Source of the DNA: JAXGPP01 sp964436865
Lineage (GTDB): Bacteria > Planctomycetota > Planctomycetia > Pirellulales > Thermoguttaceae
Assembly (NCBI GenBank): GCA_964436865.1
Contig: CAYTFK010000160.1
Coordinates: 1-15,422, forward strand
Reading direction: 5' to 3'
DNA length: 15,422 nt
Below the pieces are notes generated by a model, which ran no database searches, was not told where the DNA came from, and was given only the letters and a program-made list of their open reading frames with translations. This document shows positions 6,880-13,415 of this stretch, piece after piece. Made by a program: the position numbers and the translations under genes. Numbering within the stretch: the stretch's first letter is position 1; every line of letters starts with the position of its first letter.

Positions 6880-8268
6880 TTACTCGGCCACGCCGGCGTC
6901 GAGTTCGTCGCTCGGCTGCTGCCGTTCCGCGTCGCCTCCACGCGGGCCTTCGCCGGCCTCGCGGCGCCGGAGGTAGAGCTTGATTGGCACCTCTCCAAAC
7001 GGCAAGTGATCGCGGAAAACTCCGAGCAGGAACCGCTGATAGTGCGGCGCGACGGCCTGGGGATCGTTGCAGAACAGCACGACGGTGGGCGGCTGGACGC
7101 CGGCCTGTGTGGCGTAGTAGATCCGCGCCGTACGGTTGTGGTGTGTAGGGGGTGGATTCTGCTCCAGGGCCGCCCGGAGGAGCTTGTTCATCTGCGCCGT
7201 GGGCACCCGCTCGCGCGACTGCTTGAAAAGCATCTGGGAGTGGTTCAGCAGCGCTTTAACGTTTTTGCCGGTCTGCCCGGTGATGAACGCGATCGGGGCG
7301 TACATCATCGTGCGGAAGGTGTCGCGGAGGTAGGTGACCCACTTCTCCATCGGCATGGTGTCGGCCAGCAGGTCCCACTTGTTCACGACGAAGACGCACG
7401 GCTTGTACTGCTGGGCGATGTAATCGCAGAGCTGCTTGTCGACTTTGGAGATGCGCTGGGTGGCGTCGAAGAACAGGAGCACGACGTCGGCCCGGCGGAT
7501 GCTCCGCTGGGCGCGGTGGGTGCCGTAGAAGTCGAGGTCGCTGGCGATGCTCTGCCGGCGGCGGAAGCCGGGGGTATCAATGGCGATGAACGCCCTGCCG
7601 TCGAGCTCGAAGCGGACATCAACGCTGTCGCGGGTGGTGCCCGGCACCTCGCTGACGATCATCCGCTCGGCCTGGACGAGCGTGTTGGTGAAGGTGCTCT
7701 TGCCCACGTTGCGGCGTCCGACGACGGCCAGTTTCATCACCGGTTCTTCGGGCGACGGTTCTTCCTGCTCCGGCGGCGGCAGCCGCTCGGCGATGGCGGC
7801 CAGCAATTCGTCCTTGCCGCGGAACTGCTCGGCGCTGACGGCGACGACTTTTCGGCCGTAGCGATAAAATTCCTCGGCCAACGGGTCCAGCGACGGTGCA
7901 TCGGTCTTGTTGGCCACGCATAGCACCGGCACATTGACATAGCGCAGGCGCCGTGAGACCTCCTCGTCCAAAGGAACGGGGCCGGTTCGCGTGTCGGTTA
8001 CGAAGAGAATGACTGACGCCGTTTCGATGGCGATTTCGATCTGGCGCTCGATGTCCTCGGTGAGATTGTCGACATCGCGGATGCCCATCCCACCGGTATC
8101 GACAAGCTCGACGAAGCGGCCATCGACTTCGAGCAGATGGGTCATGCGGTCGCGAGTGACGCCCGCAGTGGGATCGACGATCGCGAGGCGTCGGCCAGCC
8201 AACCAGTTGAAAAGACTGGACTTTCCGACGTTGGGACGTCCGACAATAACAACCTGGGGAATAGCCAT
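6880..8268 (-). CDS. der: Ribosome biogenesis GTPase Der (EngA)
   Basis: This 462-residue protein has the tandem G domains unique to Der, which acts in 50S subunit maturation. Domain 1 shows GRPNVGKS (10-17), VDTGG (56-60) and NKTD (120-123). Domain 2 shows GRRNVGKS (184-191), IDTPG (230-234) and NKWD (296-299). A KH-like C-terminal domain follows, and then a 25-residue acidic and Arg-rich tail. The second G3 motif reads DTPGFRRR where most bacteria have DTAGIRRR, and the following switch region (SIASDLDFYGTHRAQ) also departs from the usual form; this may be a lineage trait. The ATG at 8268 is preferred over an upstream start at 8301 because it sits directly before the first G domain and has a GAGAG site. 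It is convergent with the beta-propeller gene. Confidence 0.96.
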   Translation of the reverse strand: MAIPQVVIVGRPNVGKSSLFNWLAGRRLAIVDPTAGVTRDRMTHLLEVDGRFVELVDTGGMGIRDVDNLTEDIERQIEIAIETASVILFVTDTRTGPVPLDEEVSRRLRYVNVPVLCVANKTDAPSLDPLAEEFYRYGRKVVAVSAEQFRGKDELLAAIAERLPPPEQEEPSPEEPVMKLAVVGRRNVGKSTFTNTLVQAERMIVSEVPGTTRDSVDVRFELDGRAFIAIDTPGFRRRQSIASDLDFYGTHRAQRSIRRADVVLLFFDATQRISKVDKQLCDYIAQQYKPCVFVVNKWDLLADTMPMEKWVTYLRDTFRTMMYAPIAFITGQTGKNVKALLNHSQMLFKQSRERVPTAQMNKLLRAALEQNPPPTHHNRTARIYYATQAGVQPPTVVLFCNDPQAVAPHYQRFLLGVFRDHLPFGEVPIKLYLRRREAGEGPRGGDAERQQPSDELDAGVAE

Positions 8269-8367
8269 GCAGCCGCTCTCACGTAAGTCACACCCACCCA
8301 TCGCCAGCCGCCAAGCGATCCCTTGGTCGATCGGGGAGCACTTGCGGCGATCTTCCCCTATCGCTTA

Positions 8368-8397
8368 ATAATAGACTGTGCGATCGGGGGGGAGCAA
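8368..8397 (-). promoter_or_regulatory. Candidate der promoter
   Basis: The minus strand has TTGCTC (8397-8392), 18 bases, then TATTAT (8373-8368). The -10 matches five of six consensus positions and the -35 only three. The AT-rich patch stands out against its GC-rich surroundings. The leader to the ATG at 8268 would be about 95 bases. Confidence 0.45.
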
Positions 8398-8451
8398 GAC
8401 TACCGCGAAATGACTATAGGGCGAGAGGCCCCGGGGGTGCGCCACGGGTTC

Positions 8452-8479
8452 TTCGAATGATGTTGGCGGAGGCTATACT
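8452..8479 (+). promoter_or_regulatory. Candidate promoter of the uracil-DNA glycosylase gene
   Basis: TATACT (8474-8479) lies in the context GCTATACTAAAC, identical over 12 bases to the promoter at 5460-5489. The -35 position is weak (TTCGAA at 8452-8457, 16-base spacer). The leader would be about 118 bases, GC-rich. Confidence 0.5.
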
Positions 8480-8603
8480 AAACGGCTGTTTCAGGCCGAA
8501 CTGCCCTGCCGGGCTTGGCCGGGCGAGGCGGCGGGGGCGGCAGCGGTTTTGTGCCGGCTGCGGGAGGACTCCGTAGGAACGACCATCGAGCCGAGATCAA
8601 GAC

Positions 8604-9494
8604 ATGAGCCAACGGAATGACTCGACGGACCGCCGGGTCCGGCGGGCGGTGGTGCAAAAGCTGGAAAGCCTGGGCCGCGCCGGCGTGACCCATGTTGGCA
8701 AACGCCGGCCGAAGACGGCGGCGACGGCTCAAGCGGCGGCCGAGGGGCCGGTCGAGGCCCACGTGCCGCCGCCCGAGAAGAAGGCCGCTTTGAAGCCGGC
8801 TGCGGCAGAACCGGTCTCCAGCGGGCGGGCCGGCGGCGGGACCTTGTTCGCCGCTCCAGACGCCGGCCCGTCGCCGGGCTTGGCGTTGGCGGCTCAGGCG
8901 CTTGAGGCGCAGGGGCAAGACCGGCAGCAGGCGCTGGCGGTGGTGGCTGTCAAAGTGGCCGGATGCACTCGATGCCAGGAACTGGCCCGCACGCGGACGC
9001 AGACCGTCTTCGGCGTCGGCAACCCAGCGGCGCGGCTGGTGTTTCTGGGCGAGGCTCCGGGGGCGGACGAAGACCGGCAAGGCATTCCGTTTGTGGGTCG
9101 GGCCGGCATGCTGCTGACCGACATGATCGAGAAAGGGATGCGGCTGAAGCGCGCGGATGTGTACATCTGCAACATTCTCCGCTGCCGTCCGCCGGAGAAC
9201 CGCAATCCACACCCTGACGAGGCGGCCAACTGCCGCGAGTATCTGGACGCGCAACTGGCGATCGTGCGGCCGGAGTTCATCTGCTGCCTGGGTTCGGTGG
9301 CGGCGCAGAACCTGCTGGGCACCACGGAATCGATCGGCCGGTTGCGGGGCCGCTGGCACGACTACCAGGGGATCAAGGTTCTCTGCACCTACCATCCGGC
9401 TTATCTTCTGCGGACTCCGTCGGCGAAGCGGCAGACCTGGGAAGACCTTCAACTGCTGATGAAGGCGATGGGGCTTCCGGTGGAGAAGAGTTAG
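8604..9494 (+). CDS. Uracil-DNA glycosylase, family 4, with long N-terminal extension
   Basis: This enzyme removes uracil from DNA, starting base-excision repair. The catalytic core spans about residues 116-296. Motif A is GEAPGADEDRQG (149-160), followed by PFVGRAG, and motif B is HPAYLLR (264-270). Four cysteines fit the family 4 iron-sulfur cluster: C121 and C124 (C-x2-C), C194 in ILRCRPPENRNP and C210. Family 4 proteins are usually about 200 residues. This one is 296, because of an N-terminal tail of about 115 residues: a basic start (RRVRRAVVQK) and then an Ala/Pro/Gly-rich, probably disordered stretch. The ATG at 8604 has a modest GAG-type ribosome binding site; a later start at the core is possible but no better site is seen. 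Its end overlaps by 3 bases a small leftward open frame. Confidence 0.93.
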   Translation: MSQRNDSTDRRVRRAVVQKLESLGRAGVTHVGKRRPKTAATAQAAAEGPVEAHVPPPEKKAALKPAAAEPVSSGRAGGGTLFAAPDAGPSPGLALAAQALEAQGQDRQQALAVVAVKVAGCTRCQELARTRTQTVFGVGNPAARLVFLGEAPGADEDRQGIPFVGRAGMLLTDMIEKGMRLKRADVYICNILRCRPPENRNPHPDEAANCREYLDAQLAIVRPEFICCLGSVAAQNLLGTTESIGRLRGRWHDYQGIKVLCTYHPAYLLRTPSAKRQTWEDLQLLMKAMGLPVEKS

Positions 9495-9691
9495 GCGCGC
9501 CGGCGGTAACGGTCGAGGAGTCCGACAAACTGCTGGCGCCGAGACGCCCGAAGATGGCACCCCCCGTTGATGCGCAACAACAAACGCGTTGTTTCGTTTG
9601 GTGCGTCGCGGAAGGTGGCGGCAAGTGCAAGGGACGAAGGGGTTTCGCACCGATGGGGTGAGCGCAACTCTATACGCACTGCGAGGTACAT
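9491..9691 (-). CDS. Possible small leftward gene (66 codons), uncertain
   Basis: A 66-residue open frame starts with ATG at 9691 and stops at TAA 9493-9491, overlapping the uracil-DNA glycosylase stop. The product is Arg-rich, ending in QQFVGLLDRYRRRA, with no recognised domain. Support comes mainly from the strong promoter about 70 bases upstream (9762-9791). Against it, there is no good ribosome binding site, composition is less biased than in neighbouring genes, and the frame is short. The transcript could equally be a non-coding or antisense RNA, or this could be a gene remnant. Confidence 0.25.
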   Translation of the reverse strand: MYLAVRIELRSPHRCETPSSLALAATFRDAPNETTRLLLRINGGCHLRASRRQQFVGLLDRYRRRA

Positions 9692-9761
9692 GTTGAAACA
9701 GATCGCACGACGTATGGAGCGGTCTGTGCTGGCGGGCGAAGGCTCGTCGCCGTCAGGGTAT

Positions 9762-9791
9762 AGTATACAAATGTGCATGTAACCTTGTCAA
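9762..9791 (-). promoter_or_regulatory. Strong leftward promoter facing the end of the uracil-DNA glycosylase gene
   Basis: The minus strand has a perfect -35 TTGACA (9791-9786), an 18-base spacer and TATACT (9767-9762), five of six. This is the best promoter in the window. Predicted start is near 9755. No established gene lies downstream on that strand before the convergent glycosylase gene, so the product is a short transcript or the small frame at 9491-9691. Confidence 0.65.
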
Positions 9792-9904
9792 GAGTGAAAC
9801 CGGCCGGACAGCGACCTCCGCTCCGTTCGGCTGGACCTGGCTAGCGCGATAGCGGCGCGCGGCATGAACGGGCTGGAGGGCCCTGCCTGGCCGGTCCCCT
9901 CCGC

Positions 9905-9933
9905 TCGTCAGGTGGCAGGCGGAATGGTACGAT
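9905..9933 (+). promoter_or_regulatory. Weak candidate promoter for the SEC-C-like gene
   Basis: TCGTCA (9905-9910), 17 bases, then TACGAT (9928-9933) preceded by TGG, an extended -10 form. Each element matches four of six positions. If used, the leader would be about 140 bases and would contain the stem-loop at 9963-9996. Confidence 0.3.
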
Positions 9934-9997
9934 GGGGAGTTTCGGCGGCGGGGCAGCCCGGGTGCCTGCCGTCGGGAACCCCGCCGGTGGCAGGCGG
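9911..9997 (+). repeat. Duplicated GGTGGCAGGCGG motif able to form alternative stems
   Basis: GGTGGCAGGCGG occurs exactly at 9911-9922 and 9986-9997. Between them, GCCTGCC at 9964-9970 is complementary to the GGCAGGC core of both copies. The middle arm can therefore pair with the upstream or the downstream copy, but not both. Confidence 0.45.
9963..9996 (+). ncRNA. Stem-loop in the leader of the SEC-C-like gene
   Basis: Positions 9963-9975 pair with 9984-9996 as a continuous 13-pair helix: ten Watson-Crick pairs and three G-U pairs, with an 8-base loop. No T-run follows directly, so it is not a clean terminator. It may be a leader structure controlling the gene at 10080. No known riboswitch consensus is recognised. 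Confidence 0.4.
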
Positions 9998-10064
9998 CTT
10001 TGTCGGCCGGGGAGAGCAGAATCGGCGGCCGGGTGGTGCACTCTGGCCACAGAAATACCAGCAT

Positions 10065-10069
10065 AAGGA
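10065..10069 (+). promoter_or_regulatory. Shine-Dalgarno site for the SEC-C-like gene
   Basis: AAGGA lies 10 bases before the ATG at 10080. It supports that start over an in-frame ATG at 9864, whose extra 72 residues are low-complexity Gly/Pro/Arg sequence. Confidence 0.5.
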
Positions 10070-10079
10070 CGGCAAATCG

Positions 10080-12221
10080 ATGGCTTTGGACGCATATTCC
10101 CCCTGTCCCGGTGGGTTGGACAAGAAGATCAAGTTTTGCTGTTCCGATCTGCTCAGCGATCTGCAGAAGATCGATCGCATGATCGAGGGGGAGCAGTTTC
10201 TGGCGTGCCTCAAGCACATCGAGCGGATCGAGGCGACGCATCCGGACCGGGCGTGCCTGCTGGCCTATAAGACGTTGCTAATGCGGATCACGGGGGACCA
10301 TGAGGGGGCGCGCACGGCGGCGGCGCGTTTCGTCGAGAAGCATCCGGAGAATGCGGTTGCGCTCGCGGAACTGTCGCTTGCTACTGCCGCTGAGGAAGGG
10401 GGCCAGGCGGCGATGGTGGTGCTGGCCCGCGCGCTGGAGTTGGCCGCGGGGCGGATTCACGCGCGGTTGTACGAGGCGATCTGGGGCGTGGCGGGCATAC
10501 TGGCGATGGAAGGGCACGTGCTGGCCGCCAGAATGCTTGCCCTGTCGCTGGTCTCGACGCGGACCGAGGATCCGCGTCCGCTGGAGCTGCTCATGACAGT
10601 GAACAGTTCGGCAGAGATCGCAGCGGTGGTTAAGGAGGATCGCACCCTCCGGCGTCCACCCGAGGGGGTCAAGTGGCAGGCTGAGTTCAACGAAGCGTTG
10701 GAGCGGGCCAACCGGATGCAGTGGCAGAGCGCCGAGCAGAAGATGACGGCGCTGGCGGATCAGGTGCAGAAGGAGTTTCCGTGGATCTGGTGGAATATTG
10801 CGATCCTGCGGTCGTGGCTGGCCGACACGCCCGGTGCGATCGTGGCGGCGAGGCGATTCGCTTCGCTCGACGTACCGCTGGAGGACGCCGTTGAGGCCGA
10901 GGCTTTTGCCCTCCTGCTGGGTCAAGATCCGCTGGGCGACAAGTTGCCGATCTACGATCTGGAGTATCCAGTCAGCGACGCTGAGGCGCTTGGCGAAGCT
11001 CTGGCGTCGTCGCCGCGAGTGGTGCGCATTCCGGATGGGGCGGAACGCTACGCGGAAGAGGGGCAACCGCCGCCGAAGGATGTGTTTATTCTTTTCGATC
11101 GTCCGCGTCCAAACCCGGACGAGCCGCTCACGCTGGAGACGGTTTCGCGCGTGACGGCGACGGCGTTGCTGTACGGGCGGCAAACGGACCGCGAGGCGCG
11201 GCTGGAGGTGGTGGAAGTCTCGACGCCCGACCTCGACGCGGTGCGGAGTCTGGTTCGGGAGATCGGCGGGGACCGGCTGGGCGCGGAGGTCGCCAAGGAA
11301 GGCGAGGAGCCGATCTCGACAACTCGCGAGATGCTGTTTCCGCAGTGGCGGTTGCGCGACGGCACAAGGACGGAGGACCATCGCCGCCTGTTGTCGCGGC
11401 ACCGCGAGCGGTTCCTGCTCGAGGAGTGGCCGCGGCGTCCCCTGGGGGCTCTGGACGGGAAGGCTCCGCAGGACGCCGGGGGAGACTACACCTCACACCG
11501 GCGATTGCTGGCCGTGCTGCTGGTGCTCGAGTCGTGGCTTGAACAGTCGGAGCCGGAGTTCGACATCAACCGCCTGCGGAGTCAACTCGGCTACCCGGTG
11601 CTTGAACCAGTCGCTCCGCAGGACTTTCCCAACGGGCATGTGCCGCTGGCCCGACTGCATCGCGTGGCGACCGATCGGCTGAGCGACGATGAGCTGCTTT
11701 CGACAATGCAGCGGGCGACGGTGTTCAATGTCCGCCGGGCCATGTACCGGGTGGCGGAAGAAGTGGTAAAGCGTCCGAGCATGGCCGCCCGCGAGGAGCG
11801 CCTGCACGGCTACAGCCTGCTGGTGCGGCTGTCGCCAGACACCGACCAATCGCTGACCCATATCGACGAGGCCCGCCGGGCGGCCGAATCGATGGGGCGC
11901 TCGTCGGCGCACTGGGACATTGTCGAGTTGTCGATGCGGTTGCTGCGCGGCGATGGCCCGGAGGTCTCGCGGCTCTTGACACACCTGCAGCGCGAGCACA
12001 TCAACGAGCCGGGCGTGGCCCAGACACTCGAGAACCTGCTGGTTCAGGTGGGCGTTTTGCGGCCCGATGGAACGCTGGCGATTCCGATCCGGCCACCGGC
12101 GGAGACCGCGCCATCGATCGTTGTGCCCGGCCAGGAATCGGGGGTCGAACCGGGCAAGCTGTGGACGCCCGACGGGGAATCGGGGGGCGAGAAGAAGCTC
12201 TGGGTTCCCGGCGCCGGGTAG
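10080..12221 (+). CDS. Large helical-repeat protein with SEC-C-like N terminus and C-terminal LW-P repeats
   Basis: Function unknown. The 713-residue product starts with YSPCPGGLDKKIKFCC (residues 6-21), which resembles the SEC-C zinc motif (CxC followed by KKxKxCC). Only one Cys of the first pair is kept: C9, then C20 and C21. Residues about 40-350 are helical and Ala/Leu/Glu-rich, with TPR-like spacing. A mixed middle section (about 350-480) and a helical region (about 480-660) follow. The C terminus is a Pro/Gly/Glu-rich tail with KLWTP (693-697) and KLWVP (706-710), a duplicated short linear motif. No signal peptide or membrane segment is seen, so it is probably cytoplasmic and acts through protein contacts. 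The start at 10080 is set by AAGGA upstream and by the motif beginning at once. It is convergent with the ThuA gene across a perfect inverted repeat. Confidence 0.85.
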   Translation: MALDAYSPCPGGLDKKIKFCCSDLLSDLQKIDRMIEGEQFLACLKHIERIEATHPDRACLLAYKTLLMRITGDHEGARTAAARFVEKHPENAVALAELSLATAAEEGGQAAMVVLARALELAAGRIHARLYEAIWGVAGILAMEGHVLAARMLALSLVSTRTEDPRPLELLMTVNSSAEIAAVVKEDRTLRRPPEGVKWQAEFNEALERANRMQWQSAEQKMTALADQVQKEFPWIWWNIAILRSWLADTPGAIVAARRFASLDVPLEDAVEAEAFALLLGQDPLGDKLPIYDLEYPVSDAEALGEALASSPRVVRIPDGAERYAEEGQPPPKDVFILFDRPRPNPDEPLTLETVSRVTATALLYGRQTDREARLEVVEVSTPDLDAVRSLVREIGGDRLGAEVAKEGEEPISTTREMLFPQWRLRDGTRTEDHRRLLSRHRERFLLEEWPRRPLGALDGKAPQDAGGDYTSHRRLLAVLLVLESWLEQSEPEFDINRLRSQLGYPVLEPVAPQDFPNGHVPLARLHRVATDRLSDDELLSTMQRATVFNVRRAMYRVAEEVVKRPSMAAREERLHGYSLLVRLSPDTDQSLTHIDEARRAAESMGRSSAHWDIVELSMRLLRGDGPEVSRLLTHLQREHINEPGVAQTLENLLVQVGVLRPDGTLAIPIRPPAETAPSIVVPGQESGVEPGKLWTPDGESGGEKKLWVPGAG

Positions 12222-12282
12222 AGAGCGAAGCCGGACCGCGCGGTCAATGCCGAAAGGCTGGTGATGCCGATGGGCGGGACGA

Positions 12283-12315
12283 CGCGTGTTCCGCGACAGG
12301 ATCGCGGAACACGCG
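12283..12315. terminator. Perfect inverted repeat between convergent genes, probable bidirectional terminator
   Basis: Positions 12283-12296 are the exact reverse complement of 12302-12315: a 14-base-pair stem with a 5-base loop (CAGGA). It lies about midway in the 115-base gap between the rightward SEC-C-like gene (stop at 12221) and the leftward ThuA gene (stop at 12337). Neither side has a T-run, so it is a hairpin-only terminator, an RNA 3'-end stabiliser, or a protein-binding palindrome. Confidence 0.7.
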
Positions 12316-12336
12316 CGTCAAAGGTGCGATGGCCGG

Positions 12337-13203
12337 TTACTTGGGAAGCTGGTCGGCGTGCGGGGTGACCTGCTTCATATTGGGCGTGACATCGGCGTCG
12401 GCCTCTCCCATGACCCAGGAGAAACCGCCGACGACGATCTGCTGGAATACGCTGTCGGTCCAGACGTCCTCGCGGTGGCCGAGCGACGTGTAAAACACGC
12501 GTCCCTTACCGTGCTTGCGGGCCCACGTGGCCGGGAACGGCGGGCGCTGGTAATCCCGGCCGTCCATCCCTTCGGTTTCCTGCACCAGGATCACGTGCAG
12601 GTCGGGATTGAAGTTCTTGGCGGCGTACCACTCTTCGAGGTATTCGATCTTGTCGCCGAGGCCTTCCATGCCGGGGAAGTTGGGCGAGACGATGCGGTTG
12701 ACGGCCTTCTGCTGTGGCCCGTGGCTGACGAACTCGCCGCCGATCATCTCGATGTAGGGATCGATCTGGTCGCCCTTGGAGTGGAACGAGTCGTTGGCGG
12801 CGTGGAGACCGACGAAGCCCTTGCCGCCGGCTACGTAGTCGAGCAGGTTCTGCTTGCCCTGGGGGGTCATCGGCTTGTCCTGGCCCTCTTTCTCCTTGGT
12901 GAGATCGCCGGAGGTGTAGAAGGCGATTGCCGCATACTGGTCGAGGTCGCCGTCGAACACGCTGCCATCCTTGGTGCACACGACTTCGACGCCGTGCCGC
13001 TTGCCAACCTCCACCATGATCTTCTCGGAATGGCTCAACTGATTGCCTTCGCGTTTCACGACGGAGTGCTCAAAGCCGGCGCTGCGGGTGAAGTAGAGCA
13101 CCTTGAGGCCAAGGTTCTGCTGGCCGGCGGCCCAGCGGAACGGGAAAGCGGAAAGCCCGAGGGCGGCAGCCCCGGTAGCCAACAACATGTCACGACGTCT
13201 CAT
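12337..13203 (-). CDS. Tat-exported ThuA-domain protein
   Basis: This 288-residue protein belongs to the ThuA (trehalose utilization-like) family, which has a class I glutamine amidotransferase-like fold and is linked to sugar metabolism; the exact substrate is unknown. The N terminus MRRRDMLLATGAAALGLSAF is a twin-arginine type signal, so the folded protein is probably exported. Family features follow: KVLYFTRSAGFEHS (34-47), GGKGFVGLHAANDSF (126-140), GGEFVSHGP (155-163) and GRVFYTSLGHREDVW (234-248). Length is usual for planctomycete homologues. The ATG at 13203 is preferred over a start at 13236 because GGAGA (13215-13211) lies 7 bases upstream and it places the RR motif at the terminus. 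It follows the MBL gene by 212 bases and probably has its own promoter. Confidence 0.92.
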   Translation of the reverse strand: MRRRDMLLATGAAALGLSAFPFRWAAGQQNLGLKVLYFTRSAGFEHSVVKREGNQLSHSEKIMVEVGKRHGVEVVCTKDGSVFDGDLDQYAAIAFYTSGDLTKEKEGQDKPMTPQGKQNLLDYVAGGKGFVGLHAANDSFHSKGDQIDPYIEMIGGEFVSHGPQQKAVNRIVSPNFPGMEGLGDKIEYLEEWYAAKNFNPDLHVILVQETEGMDGRDYQRPPFPATWARKHGKGRVFYTSLGHREDVWTDSVFQQIVVGGFSWVMGEADADVTPNMKQVTPHADQLPK

Positions 13204-13286
13204 CGCAGAGTCTCCATAGCTACTGGATAGGAGCACCGGCCGGTAGAGCCGGGACGCACTCTCTCTTGCCCAAACGGCAGCCCCCC

Positions 13287-13316
13287 AGCATATCGTACCG
13301 GGAACCCGTCGGGCAA
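13287..13316 (-). promoter_or_regulatory. Weak candidate promoter of the ThuA gene
   Basis: The minus strand has TTGCCC (13316-13311), 18 bases, then TATGCT (13292-13287), four of six matches each. The leader would be about 75 bases. The 18-base spacing matches three other promoters in the window. Confidence 0.3.
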
Positions 13317-13381
13317 GCGGGCGGCCGCAGCGGAGCGCGGGGCGTCCCGCTCGTTACAGTGAATTCCATTCGAGTGCGGCA

Positions 13382-13403
13382 TGGCCGCGCAGAACCGTGG
13401 CCA
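13382..13403 (-). terminator. Hairpin downstream of the GNAT-MBL operon
   Basis: TGGCCGCG (13382-13389) pairs with CGTGGCCA (13396-13403), an 8-pair stem with one G-U pair and a 6-base loop, about 12 bases after the MBL gene stop. No T-run follows. A second imperfect GC hairpin lies further on, around 13335-13353. Together they are plausible 3' ends for the operon. Confidence 0.4.
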
Positions 13404-13415
13404 AGGCACCCCGTC

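Larger units (their letters stand above)
8269..8603. other. Divergent intergenic region between der and the uracil-DNA glycosylase gene
   Basis: These 335 bases hold no credible gene. They contain a candidate leftward der promoter (8368-8397) and a candidate rightward promoter (8452-8479). The remainder is GC-rich, with a CCCCGGGG palindrome at 8429-8436 and a tandem GCCGGGC pair near 8510-8526. I see no RNA gene. Confidence 0.6.
9495..10079. other. 585-base gap with leftward promoter, weak rightward promoter and structured leader
   Basis: Apart from the doubtful 66-codon leftward frame (to 9691), no gene is supported. The left part (about 9495-9790) is less GC-rich than its surroundings. 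It carries a near-consensus leftward promoter at 9762-9791. The right part (about 9800-10060) is strongly GC-rich and holds a duplicated 12-base motif, a 12- to 13-base-pair stem-loop and a weak rightward promoter before the SEC-C-like gene. The open frame continues upstream of 10080, but that stretch is low-complexity and lacks a good start. Confidence 0.6.

Noticed and set aside
8478..9650. A 390-codon minus-strand open frame
   Set aside because: It is antisense to the uracil-DNA glycosylase, whose catalytic motifs and cysteines are on the plus strand.
9864..10079. An upstream in-frame start for the SEC-C-like gene
   Set aside because: The added residues are low-complexity, overlap a strong stem-loop, and lack a ribosome binding site; the ATG at 10080 has AAGGA upstream.
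10278..11402. A 374-codon minus-strand open frame
   Set aside because: It is antisense to the SEC-C-like gene; its composition is Arg/His-rich, as is typical of shadow frames.
12286..13230. A 314-codon plus-strand open frame opposite the ThuA gene
   Set aside because: The minus strand encodes a clear ThuA protein with Tat signal and ribosome binding site; the plus frame has none of these.
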